From: Todiramphus chloris collaris
Lineage: Eukaryota; Chordata; Aves; Coraciiformes; Alcedinidae
Length of the DNA stretch: 64,000 nucleotides
Direction: 5' to 3'
NCBI GenBank assembly: GCA_025345505.1
Contig: JANVCC010000071.1
Coordinates: 4,144,045-4,208,044 of the forward strand
Shown: piece by piece, positions 1 to 11,500 of the stretch
How the letters are laid out: the number at the start of each line of letters is the position of its first letter
How positions within the stretch are numbered: position 1 is the first letter of the stretch
The notes under the pieces: model-generated
What the model was told of the DNA's origin: nothing
The model's input: only the letters and a program-made list of their open reading frames with translations
The model's database searches: none
Position numbers and translations under genes: made by a program

Positions 1-2229
1 TGTCCTTTCTTTCCTCTTCTTTTGTTTTGTTTTATTTTTTGGGGGGGTGGTGGTGCTTTTTTTTGGTTCATTGTCAGGGGTTTTGGGGGTTTTTTTTTTT
101 GAACAGTTTTTGGGTTTGGTTTTTTTTTTTTTTTCCCATTTTTTCCTTCTTTTCTACAAGGTGCCTTCCTGTTACACAACAGATCGCTCTCAAAGTAAAG
201 TGAATCGAAGAAACCATAGCGCTAGAACACAGATGGTACTATTTTACCCGCATAAATTTAATAATGTCCCTTTTCTTTTTGGTTGTTGGTCTTTTTTTTT
301 GTTGGTTTTTTTTCTTTTTTTTTTGGTTGATGTTTGGTTTTGGAGGAGTTTTCTTTTTTTTTTTTTTCTTTCCCCAGGTGGTGGGAGAAGGAGGGGGAAC
401 CTTCCCTCCCCCCTCCATCCCCAAGCCTCTCCCAGCCTTTCCTCTTCCCCAGCGGCACCTCCCGCTCCTCCCGAGGATCACCCCCCACCCCAGGCTGGCA
501 AGGAGCCCGTGGAGCGGCTGAGACGAGGGCTGATTGTAAGGGTTTGGCCTCGTGATTGCTTTTTTTATATGGCACAAGTCACCATCGAGAGCTCAGAGGA
601 AACAATCGTTTTGAAGCTAGTACCATTGCTCCAGAAATTTGCATTTTTTTTAAGGCAGGTTGTTAATTGGCACAAAAAAAAAAAAATCAAAAGAAAAAAA
701 AATCTGGCGTCTTTTTTTTTTTGGTAAGTTGCCGGTCTTTGCGTTGAGCTTGTTTGGTTGTGTTTGCTGTTGGTTATTCCTTTTTTTTGTTGGGTTGTTT
801 CGTTTTTGGGGGTTTTTTTCCCTTTCGATCTCATCGGGGAGTTTTCCCCCTTCTCACTCCCAGGGCTGGATTTCACCACCAGATCCCTCGGATTTTTCTT
901 TTCCCACCGTATCCCGACGTTGGGTCTCAGGAGGGAAATTTTTTTTTTTGTTGTCGTTGGGTTTTTTTGGTTTCGTCATTTCTTTGGTAACAGAGATGAA
1001 GAAGGGGCACGGGAGGGGGCAATAGTGTGTGTTGAAGGGTGGATGGGGCGAGACACAAAGCCAACGAATCTGCTTCGTCCGTGTCCATTCCTCAACCAAA
1101 AAAAGCAAACCAGAAATCCCGCGGTGAATGGTGGAGCCAGTCACCAGGAAAGATCAGATCCTTCGCTCCAAGTCTCTCCTCCCGCCTCCTTTCAAACAAT
1201 TATTATCTTTAAATACCCGATTTCTGTAGCTAAAATGTGCTTCTTTGACCTGCTTGGGCGCCAGGCGACGTGGTGCAGCCGCGGTCCCCATCCGGCCGCG
1301 GTGCTGGGGGATGCTCAGGTGCACGGAGCCGGGAGGCCACGGCGAGGAGTCTCCTTTGCCATGGAGTTTCTCTGGGAGGGATCCAGGGATGGGTGCTCTC
1401 ATGGGTGATGTGTGGGAGGGGAGGGGGGGCTGGGGGATGTGGGTGCTCTTGGGGGTGCCCGGGGTTCAGAGGGGTCGGAGGAAGATGCCCATGGAGGAGA
1501 CTGGGGCTACGGGAATGCTCTTGGCCAGGTTTCAAGGGGGAGAAACTCCCCTGTGATGATGGCAGAGAGGGTCTGGCTGGCGTGGGGAACCCCGTTGCAC
1601 CTCAGTGGGAGAAAAGCTTCAGCAGCCAGTGACCTGTCAGGAGCCCAGTCACCCTCCAGGAGAGCAACTTCCCTGCTTGTCCCCCTCGGAGACACAGGGC
1701 TGTGGGGCCTGGTTCAGTGGGGCTGTGTCAGAGCCCATCCCCTTGACTCCACCTCTTGTATCTCCCCCACCTTCACCCCTCCACTGTGGGAGCTGTAAGG
1801 GTGGCCATGGCAGAGATCAAGGCTGGCGGAAGGGTCAGGGGCTGCCCCTCTCCCTGGAGACTTTGGTGGGCATGTGAAGATGAGGTTCTGTGATCCCCAA
1901 GGACCGGGGATGCTTCCAAACAGCACCTCACCCTCTCCCTCCATCTCACATCACCCCTCACTCCACAGGGTTTTCCTCCAAGCCCTCCTGGGGACAGAGC
2001 TGACCTGGTTGCAAACCCTTTTTCTGCTCCACAAGCTGGGAGAATGTGGCAGCAGGACGTGGCACGAGGCTCACGTCCAGGGTGACACCCAGCTGAGGGT
2101 TTGGGAGGCTGATGGACCCACAGCATCCAAAAGCACCCACCCCAGTCGGCTCGGGGAATGAGTGTGAGTCTGGGGTTGGCTTTGTCATGAGGAGGATGTC
2201 CAGGAAGGGGCAAGGAGGGCTGGAGGACA
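1..2229 (-). other. Presumptive ONECUT3 3' UTR and downstream sequence
   Basis: This lies directly downstream of the ONECUT3 stop codon and holds no credible coding frame. The half next to the stop (about 1200-2229) is GC-rich and unremarkable. The distal half (1-1200) is plus-strand T-rich, so the transcript would be dense in A-runs. Two possible poly(A) signals on the minus strand are ATTAAA at 262-257 and AATAAA at 36-31; neither can be verified here. ONECUT genes are known for long 3' UTRs, so the transcript may continue past the window edge. The exact end is unknown. Confidence 0.4.
257..262 (-). terminator. Possible poly(A) signal ATTAAA for ONECUT3
   Basis: A minus-strand ATTAAA hexamer about 2 kb after the stop codon, in the right orientation for ONECUT3. 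A second hexamer, AATAAA, lies at 36-31. Such hexamers are frequent in A-rich sequence, so this is only a candidate. Confidence 0.2.
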
Positions 2230-2522
2230 TCACGCTTTGGAGAAAGTGCTTGTAGAAGAAGAAGGGACTCCGGGGTTGGTGCCTGGCTCTTCCTGCCAGC
2301 GGTTCATACACCGCCGGCGGGCATTCATGAAGAAGTTGCTGACGGTGTTGAGCTCCAAACCCAGCTGCTGTGAGATGGTCATCTGCATCTCCTTGGATGG
2401 GCGCTTGTTCTCCTTGAAGATGGCGATCAGGGTGCGGCGCTGGAGGTCTGTGAAGACCAGCCGCTGCTTCTTGGGCTGCAGGCTCCTGTCTTTCTGCTGC
2501 TCTTGCTCTTTGCGTTTGCAAG
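2230..2522 (-). CDS. ONECUT3: ONECUT3 coding exon 2 (homeodomain and C-terminus)
   Basis: Encodes the last two bases of Ala344 and residues 345-440, then TGA at 2232-2230. The acceptor is CATCTAG|CT preceded by a pyrimidine stretch (CTATTCTCTCTTTTG), and the phase matches the exon 1 donor. The reading starts CKRKEQEQQKDRSLQPKKQR, a basic linker, followed by the divergent homeodomain (LVFTDLQRRTLIAIF, then KRPSKEMQMTISQQLGLEL). Recognition helix is NTVSNFFMNARRR, with Phe at homeodomain position 48 and Met at 50, the hallmark of ONECUT proteins. The tail is Ser/Thr-rich and ends STFSKA. Other frames through this exon give longer open frames, but these are shadows. Confidence 0.97.
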
Positions 2523-5500
2523 CTAGATGTTCAAAAGAGAGAATAGGGCCATTAATTGGTGCTCACCACCCTGGCCCACTTGCAGGTTGCCTGGCTGCCT
2601 CCCAAAAAAACCAGGCCCTTCCCTCCAGTAAACCTGCTGGCTTGATGCCCACCTATCCCTAGGCTACCTCCCTCCTCTTTCTCCCTGTGCCTCCTGAGCA
2701 TCTGCTGAGATGGGACAACAGCCTCTTATGTTATCAGTATGAGAATAGCCCAAGTGAAGACCATCACCTCTTCAGATGTCCAGGAAAAGTCCAAGTCTCA
2801 GCATCTCCAGCTGATCCTGGAACTAGATCCTGGACTGAGGAAACACCTGGGCTGACTCTGTTCCCACACCTGGCTGCTGGGGCCTTCTCCATCCCTAAAT
2901 TTTGGGGGTCATCCATCAGCCTTCCTCCCTTGCTGCACTCTGGTGTGGCCTCCCTCTCCTCCTCATCACCTCTCTTGATCTCATTGGAGGACTCAGGGAA
3001 CCGGTGTCTCTTGGTCATCACATCCAGCTGTCACTTCCAAAACACCGGGAAGAGAGCCAGGGACAGGGATGTTGTGAAAAGGATAGTCTGTGGCCATCAC
3101 GTCCCATGGCAGGCAGTCTGGAAGGAACATTTGTGGTTCCACCTGCTCTGGGAAGGGGTTTTCCTGATTCCAGAGGCTTAAGAACCACCTCAGCCACTTG
3201 AAACTCCAGGAAGTTCAGTCTCCTCTGAGTGTCTTTGCTACTGGATCCTTTGGCACTTGTGTCAGGTTGAGCCAGCGTCAAGGTAAAAGCCTCTCCTATA
3301 GGTCTGGCTGTGTGCGAGGAAGGGAGGCAAGTGCAAGCACATACCTTCTGGAAAATATATTCATTTTAACTGCAGAAATATTAAGCACACTGTCGGTGGA
3401 AGGAGTGAGAAAGGAATCTCTTTGTTATGATATTTTTCTAGAAAATTATAGACTAACTGAGGTTGGTGGAGGTTGCTGGTCCAGTTCCTACTCAAATCAG
3501 GGACAACTTGGAAGCTGTCCCAGGTTAGATCATGGTGTTCAGGGACTTTGTTGGGTCAGGACTTGGCCAGACATGTGCAGGCACTGCGGGAGCACAAGGT
3601 GCCCATAGGCAAGGCAGGGCACAGATCTATGTCTCCAAGGATGGGGACACACTGTTTCCTCCTGTAAACTCAGAAAAGAGTCAGGAAACCATGGGGTAAA
3701 TCCTTTCCAAGGAAAGCCCCACTCCTGCCCCAAACAGCAGCAGTTTTCAGCCTTTGGGGTTTCTTGGTTCAAATCTTCCAAAGGATTTTGCAGGGAGGCA
3801 ACAGGTTCTTCAAGAGATTCACTGTTGGAATGTTGCTGGATGACAGATTCCCACTTGCTTCTCTCAGCACTTCCAGGAACCTCTTCAACCCACTGCAGAG
3901 ACCTTGGAGGGGCCAGATGCCAAGGCTGAAAGCCACTGCCACAGCAATGGGATGGCATCTTGTGCCCACAGGACAGCTATTCCCTCCGGCTAACCACCTG
4001 CCTGTTCTCCAGATGCACCTCCACAGCCAGGCTGAGTACAAGGGCAGGCAGCCACGTAGCCTAGGAGTGTTGGGAGGATGTCTGAAGTCACTTCTTCCTC
4101 ACTAGAGAACAAGCAGGGTCTTCCTCTGGTTCTTCTTCAGCTGGCTTGCCCTACGAATCCTCACCTTGAATCCATCACCTTGAACTAACAGAGAAGGATG
4201 ATGTCCACCCCTTCCACCCAAAGCCAGGAAAATCTACAGATCAGTGAAGCAGACAATTTATTCCATAAATTTAGCTTTGTTTCCCCAGTTATGGGGCTCG
4301 GTCCTTGCCCTGTCCCCATGCGGGTGGTGGGAACCATCAGTTCTTCTCTCACTGGGGCAGGGGACAAGAGGCACCAAGCTTGACACAACCACCCACACTC
4401 AGTCAGAATCAATTGTTCCAGGTAAAGATGGTTGGTAAAGAGCCTTCCACTCCCCTTACCCCACATTGGGCAGGTTTGGCTGCAAACCACTGTCCTGAGG
4501 GACAAGGGACAGTCTGAGCCCTGGTCGCGTCGGGGGACCCTGTCCCAGGGATACGTTACTCAAACAGCCAGCAGAAAATGGTTTAGTGGAAACCTACCCT
4601 ACGACCATCAGATGCTTGCAAAAAGAACAAACAAAAAAAAAGCCTTTATAGAAAAATTGACTTTTTTTTCCAGACATGAATTAAAAAAAAAACAAAACAA
4701 AAAAAGACCCCTCCCAAACTCCCCCCAAATGAACAGGAAAAGTTCCCCCCACACTGTACATGCACATTTGGAGCAGCACGTCTTCTCCCTGCTGGACCCC
4801 TCGCCCCCCCATCCCCCCCCCTCCCCCCATCTCCCCGGCATGCTCTACTCTGGCTCCCGCCCCCCCCCCGCGGCACAAGGGACACCTCCTGTTGACGATG
4901 GGCACCTCACCCCCACCCTGTGAGCGCGGCTTTGGCTCTGCACAGATGCACTTGTCCTACATCTCCCCACCGTATACACAGCAGGTATGTGCGTGGGGAT
5001 GTGTAAATCCATCCACCTCCTGTGGGACGTGTGGGGTGATGCGCTGACCTGGCTGCAGCCCCATCAAAGCCACTGGAATCCCAGTTGTCCTCTTGTTCTC
5101 CTGCCTGCTGGCCCCCCACTCCCACCAACGGTACTGGACAGCCAGCCTGAGATCCAGTGTTGCAGCTTCTCGACCTCACATTTCCACCCCCCCCCCCCCC
5201 CAATTTCAATTTTTAGGAGTAATTATTACAGACCAGTCACCCATTAATAACTCAAAGCTCCAAGGCAAACACCAAACAGCAGGGTCTCGCTGGTAGAACT
5301 GTGACCCAGCATTTAAACCAGCGCCAAGTGTCGCTTAGCCAGAGGTGACACCAGCTCTACACCCCTTGATACCCCTGTTATTTTTGGCCCACAACTCCGG
5401 CAGCAGATGCATCCCACATTTCCTGTGCTCGTTTGTCTATTTATTAATTTATTTTTCTGCTGACGCAGGCCAATACCCCTCTTCCCCAGTTCAATCTAAT

Positions 5501-8500
5501 TACAGCTCCGCACAAGAGAAATCAATAGTGACGCTGGTCAGATCTATTTACGGCGGCCATCAACCCCCCAACAGGGGATCTTTCTCCTCTTCCACATCCC
5601 CCGGGTGCTGCTTTCCCAGGCAGGCTGGCGGTGGCCGTCCCCGTGTCCCCCGCAGGCATGGGGGGCAGGTGGAGGCACTGTTCCAACTCCCACCCAGGTC
5701 AGCAAAGGGTGTCGGGTTGGGTTTGGGTTTTTTTATCCTCTGTGCTTCAAAATCCCTTTCTTTTTCCAAGTCTCAAGCTCCAAGCTCCAAATGATTCATC
5801 CTTGGCTTAATGCTGTTCTCCCATCATGTCCCTCCAGGGTCCGTGGGCCTGGCCACAGCCCGTGGGGATGGGGACAAGCTTCAGGGTTATTCCACCCCCT
5901 GCCTCTGCGTTATCTCCCGAGAAAATGCCCAAAGCACGGCGATTATCCCCTGGCGTGCCCAGCTCCCCACTCCTCCTGGGGCACAGGAGATCCTGGCAGA
6001 ACCAGGACCAAGAAGGACCAGGGTCCCCCATGGCCAGTTATGCCACAACGGCAAGGAAGGGGTTGAGCTCACACCCAACGGGGGTCTCTCTCACCTCTCC
6101 ATCTCTCCCCAGACCATTTCACAACGCCTGCACCTCTGAGACCTCCACCACTCGGACAGGCTTGGCTGAAACCAGCCAACAAGAGCCGGAGTGATGGGGG
6201 AACACCAGTGGGACTGGGACAGCCCCTTCCTCCCGGACACCGGGCACGCAACCCTGCGGGTTTTCATCCCTAAGGCAGCTGATTTGGCTGTGGGAAAAGA
6301 AAAAACACAACAAAACAAACCAAAACACACACACACAAAAAAAAACCCCAACCACACAACCAAACAACAAAAGAGGGGGCAAAGGCAAGGAGGGGGGCAG
6401 AGCAGGAGGAAAGACCTCTGCAAGCAGAGGCATCCCGCCCGCTTCGCCCGGAGGATTTCTGCTGAGGGTTTCTGCCTCCCCGGAGACTTATGTCAGAGGG
6501 AACGCGTTTTCCTTGACTTAACCTTGACAGCTCAAAGCAAAATATCTCCCAAATCATTTCTAAAGGGACATAATAGAGACAATCAAATGGCTGCTGTTCA
6601 GGAGCCGCGATTATGCCTCGCAGCGTGAACTCCGCGAAGCATTTAACTAATACCTGATGGCTTTGCAGGCTTCCGCAGCCTGCCAGCCCCTGGCTTCTCT
6701 GTCAGACCCGCAAACCTCAGTGTTCTCAGCCCCAGCGTGCTCTCCCTCTCCATTCACTTGCAATACAACCTGTAATTTTCTGCCCACTTTCCTTAAGTGC
6801 TGGTGATTTGTTGAAATCACAAAAGACAGCCAGGGGCTTTCAGAGCCAGCGTGCTGGCTGCAAGCAAGGTTGGGGGGGGGGGGGAACAAAAACCAACAAA
6901 AACCCCAAAAAACAAAACCACACCAGCTTTTCTCTTTTTCTCCTTGTCAAATCGGCTCACAGCAGTGCAAAAGGAACGTGGAAGCATTTACGGGCTCAAA
7001 GGGAGGTGGAAGAAGGGATGGAGAGGAGGGACCTGGATGTGGACCGGGTTGGGGGAGAGGTTTTTTCAGCGCAGAGCTGAGACGGGCTCTTTCACTGGTG
7101 GGCACCGGGTGAGAAATGGCCCTGAAGCAAAGCTGGATCTTCCCTCCGTGCCTTCGAGATGGGTCTAGTCCCTGGGCTGCCTCAGTTTCTCCCTTCTCCT
7201 TGAAGTGCCAGAGGGATCTCAAACTCTTTCACAGAGAAGGGAGGGTGGGGTGTAGGGCTGTGCAATGAGTGTTACCGGTTCGGACCCTGCCTTGATATTC
7301 TGGAAGGCTTTGGAAGCTGCAGCTCCAGCTGCTGGAAACTGGAAAGAGCCCGGTGTCTCCCACAGCAGAGCAGTGTCTGATCCTGAATTGAATTGAATTC
7401 ACCTCATGGCATCTGCTCTTCCAAAGCTAGGGCAGAGTCTGGACCAGGGGCCTTCATCTGCAAAGCACAAATCCAGATGGGCCAGCTGGGGTGCTTAGAG
7501 CTGGGGGAACTCAGTAACTGTGAGAGGTTTGCTTGACTTTTCTTTACATGGCAGGAAAAGAGCCTGAAGAGATGCACTGCAAATAGGCTTTGCCAGCAGA
7601 AATTCGAGTCTTCCCTAGCTGGGAAGGCTCGGTGCTGTGGGAGAGCCAGCAGTGTACAAAGCAGCAAGAAAGAGTGCTCAAAAATGGCTCAAAACCCAAC
7701 GTGTTTGGGGTTTGGGATTTTTTTGGTTGGTTGTTTTGGTTTGGTTTTTTTTTCCCAAAACCCCATTCGATTCCCAAAGCTCACAAACACAGAGGCAAAG
7801 GGGATGCAGCATCAACTGCACGACTGCCGGGGCAGAGTCCGCCCCATGCCGCACAGCCCTGCAGATGCCACCGTGCAACGCTGCAGCCCTGCAATCCCTC
7901 AGACTTCAGCAGCATGTGATAATGATGATGAAAATAATAAAAAAAAACCCAAAAAGCCCCACCATCTGGGCTCCAAAACCCATGGGGATTTTGACTGCTG
8001 AGGTCCCACAGCATCCAACAGCTTTGGACCACGTCGCAGTAAAATCTGCCCCATCCTAGAAACTCAGAGGTTCGGAAAACCGTGTGCCAGAGGCCGCCCA
8101 GAGCCCGAGAGATGCAGCTGGGAGCTGCAACGTGTCTGCAGAGCTGCAGCCTCACGGTCCTGCTGGGTCAGAGTGACACAGCACGGCCAGAGCTCCTGGC
8201 CCCAAGCACATCCTTGTGCCACACAGGAACAGGCTTCCCCACTGGCATCCCTGGGAGCTGCCAGAGGATGAGTCCCGAGGGCCGGGGAGAGCCCTTGGTC
8301 ATTGGTATGCAGCCAGCACGCTGCAGGATGAGCTGCTTCCCCGAGGCCAGCAAATTAAATCTTCCTCTGAATGCTGCAAATGAGGAGATGAGATGAGACA
8401 AAGTGCTCAGCTCTGCGTGGCCGGGTGCGCTTTCCATCCCTTGCGCGGGGTTTCGGTGACTGGTCCCAGCGAGCAGCTACGATTGACCCATACGGGGGTT

Positions 8501-11500
8501 GTGAGGCATCACCAGCTGCCCCCACCGACCTCTCCGGCCCTCTCCCCCGCAGCCCAGGGGTTTTCAGAGCAGGTTGGTGGGCAGAGGGAAGGACAGGAGA
8601 TGAAAACACAAGTCCTTGGTGCTCCGCTCAGGTGACCACAGTCCCTCCTGAGAGGGAGGTTCAGCTGGGAGAGGCTGGAGACTGGCAGAGCCACCCTAAT
8701 AATGCCAGCCCCACAGGATGCCTCTTTTTGCCTCTCCTGCACTTCTCGAGCTTGGTCTTTTTTTTTTCATGGTGTTTTCGGCTTTTCCAGCACTGAAGCA
8801 GAGGAGTTTGTCTGGTCTGAGAGCAGGTAAAAGGACACAAAGCAGCTGTGGTGGCTGCAGGTGGGCTTGGCTACCTCCCTCCATGTCTGCCCAGTTTTTA
8901 TTCTTGTTTTTATTCTGGGTAAGCTGCTGCCAGCCCTGCCAGACACAGCCCTGGGCTGTGCCAGCTGCCTTGGACCCCTGATGGACACGGAGTGACTTAA
9001 AAATGTGGGTTTGTTGTTAAAATCATTTCCTTTCTGCAGAGGTTTGATTTTTCACTCATTTCTTTGGAGATTTTCACAAAGGGAGACCTGGTGCCCAGCT
9101 CTACTCTCTCCAGCCCCCAGGGCAAACCGGGCTCAACCCCAGCTCTACCATCACGTCTGCTGGCAAAATCATTTCCCCATTTGTCCCATTTCTTCCCTTT
9201 CTAGGCCTTTTTTTGATCGACTGTTTCTTCTTGTCTCAGTGGGACCATCGCCATCACGAGCTGCTCAGTGCTCCCGCTGCCAGCACGGGCCAGGACTGGA
9301 CCAGCTGCCTGCTGTGAGGCAAGGCCGGGCAGAGGTGCCCTGGGAGTGCTCCTGGCTGCTCCGTTCTCCTTTCTCTTCTCCCCAGTCATTGCCACTTAGT
9401 GTGATGAGAGCAAATTGGTGCTAATGAAGTGCTGGAGTCAGGCATGGTGGCAGGCAGAAGCCAGCTGTGCCTCCAGGGGTGGCAGCAGCAGGGGAAGGTC
9501 GTCATCTTCTGGGAGAGAGGAAGGACATGGGAATGGGGAGCTGAGGAGGGCTGGAAACCCTCCAACCCCTGAAATGTTTTCCTTGGAGTCAGCGACACTT
9601 GCTCATGCTCAGCTTTGGTGAAAGAGAAGCTGCAGAATCTTGGGTTAAAATGGAGTTTGGGGTTCAATTCATGACACAGTGACCAGGAGAAGCAAGTAAC
9701 ACTGGATGAGGAGCTTGCTCCAGGAATCTGGGGCAAATGGCATCTCCATGACCCACACGGCAGCAGAACCCATGCAATCTCCCTGTGTCCTTGCTCCTCT
9801 GCATGGGAAAGGATCCTAGACTGGCTCGGGCTGGAAGGGACCTCTGAAGGTCATCTAGTGCAGCCCCCTGCAGTGAGCAGGGACACCCTCTACTAGACCA
9901 GGCTGCTCAGAGCCTTGTCCAACCTCACCTTGAATATCTCCAGGGGTGGGGCCTCAACCACATCCCTGGGGAGCCCGTTCCACTGTTCTACCACCCTTGA
10001 TGTAAAGAACTTCTTCCTGATAACCGATCTAAATCTACTCTAATTTAAACCCATTACCCCTCGTCCTTTCACTACAGCCTGGTTTACACAAAACAGGAGC
10101 GTGGGTCTATCTCCCTTTGGCATCAGGACAGGCTTACTGCCAAGCGACTCTCTCTGCCAAGCTCCCTCCGCCTTCAGCAGCTCCCAGCCCTGCCTCTCTG
10201 AACAGGGGTGACAAAGAAATTCAGCAATCAATGATCGGAGCCCTCCCAGATGCCAGCCTTGCTCCGGAGGCCCCAGCACTCTCACGACTGATTTCAGCCT
10301 GAGTGCCACTGCCCAGCTCTGAGTGTAAGCCCATTCCCAGCCACTCACACCCAGCACTACGCTGTCCGCAACACGAGGCCAATGCCAGCACTGGTGGCAC
10401 GTGCCCAGGCTGGGCACTGCGCACTGAGGTCTGGGGACAACATGAGCTCCCCGACAGGAGACTGGAGCCAGGAGGGCATCGGGCTCTGCTGCCAAGGAAC
10501 AAGTGACAGGACAAGAGGAATGGGCCTCAAGTTGCCCCAGGGCAGGTTTAGGTTGGAGCTGAGGAACAATTTCTTCCCCTGCAGGGCTGTCCAGGGCTGT
10601 CCCAGGCTGCCCAGGGCAGGGGTGGAGTCCCCGTGATCCCTGGAGGGGTTTCCAAGCCGTGGAGCTGTGGTGCTGAGGGACAGGGGTCAGTGGTGCCCTG
10701 GCAGTGCTGGGGGAGCGGGTGGACTTCCATCTGAAAGCTGCCTTCCAACCCCCACAGCTCCAGGACCCTGTGACATCGCTAGAGCCCGATCCCCGTCCTG
10801 CAGCTCTGGGCGCCGGGGCTGCCCTGGGGTGTGCGGGGCAGCGCTCGGGCTCCCCGGGGTCCCTCGGGCTGTGCCCCCCACCAGCCCGGCCTGACCCAGG
10901 GTGACGCCGGGTCCCCCTCACTGCTCGGGGCCGCGGCGGGATGCGGGCGGCGTCCCAGCCCCAAGCCCCCTCCGCCCGCCAAGCACCCCCGGCCCTCCCC
11001 GCACCCCGCCGCCATTTTGGAGCCCGTTTGGTGCTGCCCGGCTCCCCCCGCGCCGCGCGGAATGGTTTGTTCCGCCCCCCCCCCCCCCCCGCCCGCCATG
11101 GGCCGTTCCCGCCGTGCTGGCGCCCCCCTGCGGTTCACCGGCGGTGTCAGCGGTGCCGCTGGCCCCGCCCACTCCCCCGCCGCTGCCCAATCGCGCGTAG
11201 CGGCCGCTCCCCCCTCCCCGTCACGAGAGATGGACCGTGCCCGGCCCCGCCCCGCGCACAGCGGGCGGAGCGTTCCACCCGCCGCCCAGAGGGGGGGTGG
11301 GGGGGGCCGAGGGACGGGCAGCGGCGGGACCGGCGGGACCGGCACCTGCTGGCCCCGCTGTGGGGCAGGGACCCTTCCGCCTGCCCCGTCAGCGCCCCAT
11401 CGCTCCCGCTTATAGCGTCCCATCAACCGCCCCCACCGTGACCCCCGCACCGCCCCACAAACAACCCCCCTCGGGCCGCCCCCTCCAAGGGCTGCGCAGA

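Noticed and set aside
1958-2521. 187-codon minus-strand frame over exon 2
   Set aside because: It is out of frame with the homeodomain and runs into the 3' UTR; the true frame gives the ONECUT homeodomain and stops at 2230.
10040-10921. 293-codon minus-strand open frame in the intron
   Set aside because: Overlaps both CR1 fragments and the edge of the CpG island; no protein family recognised.
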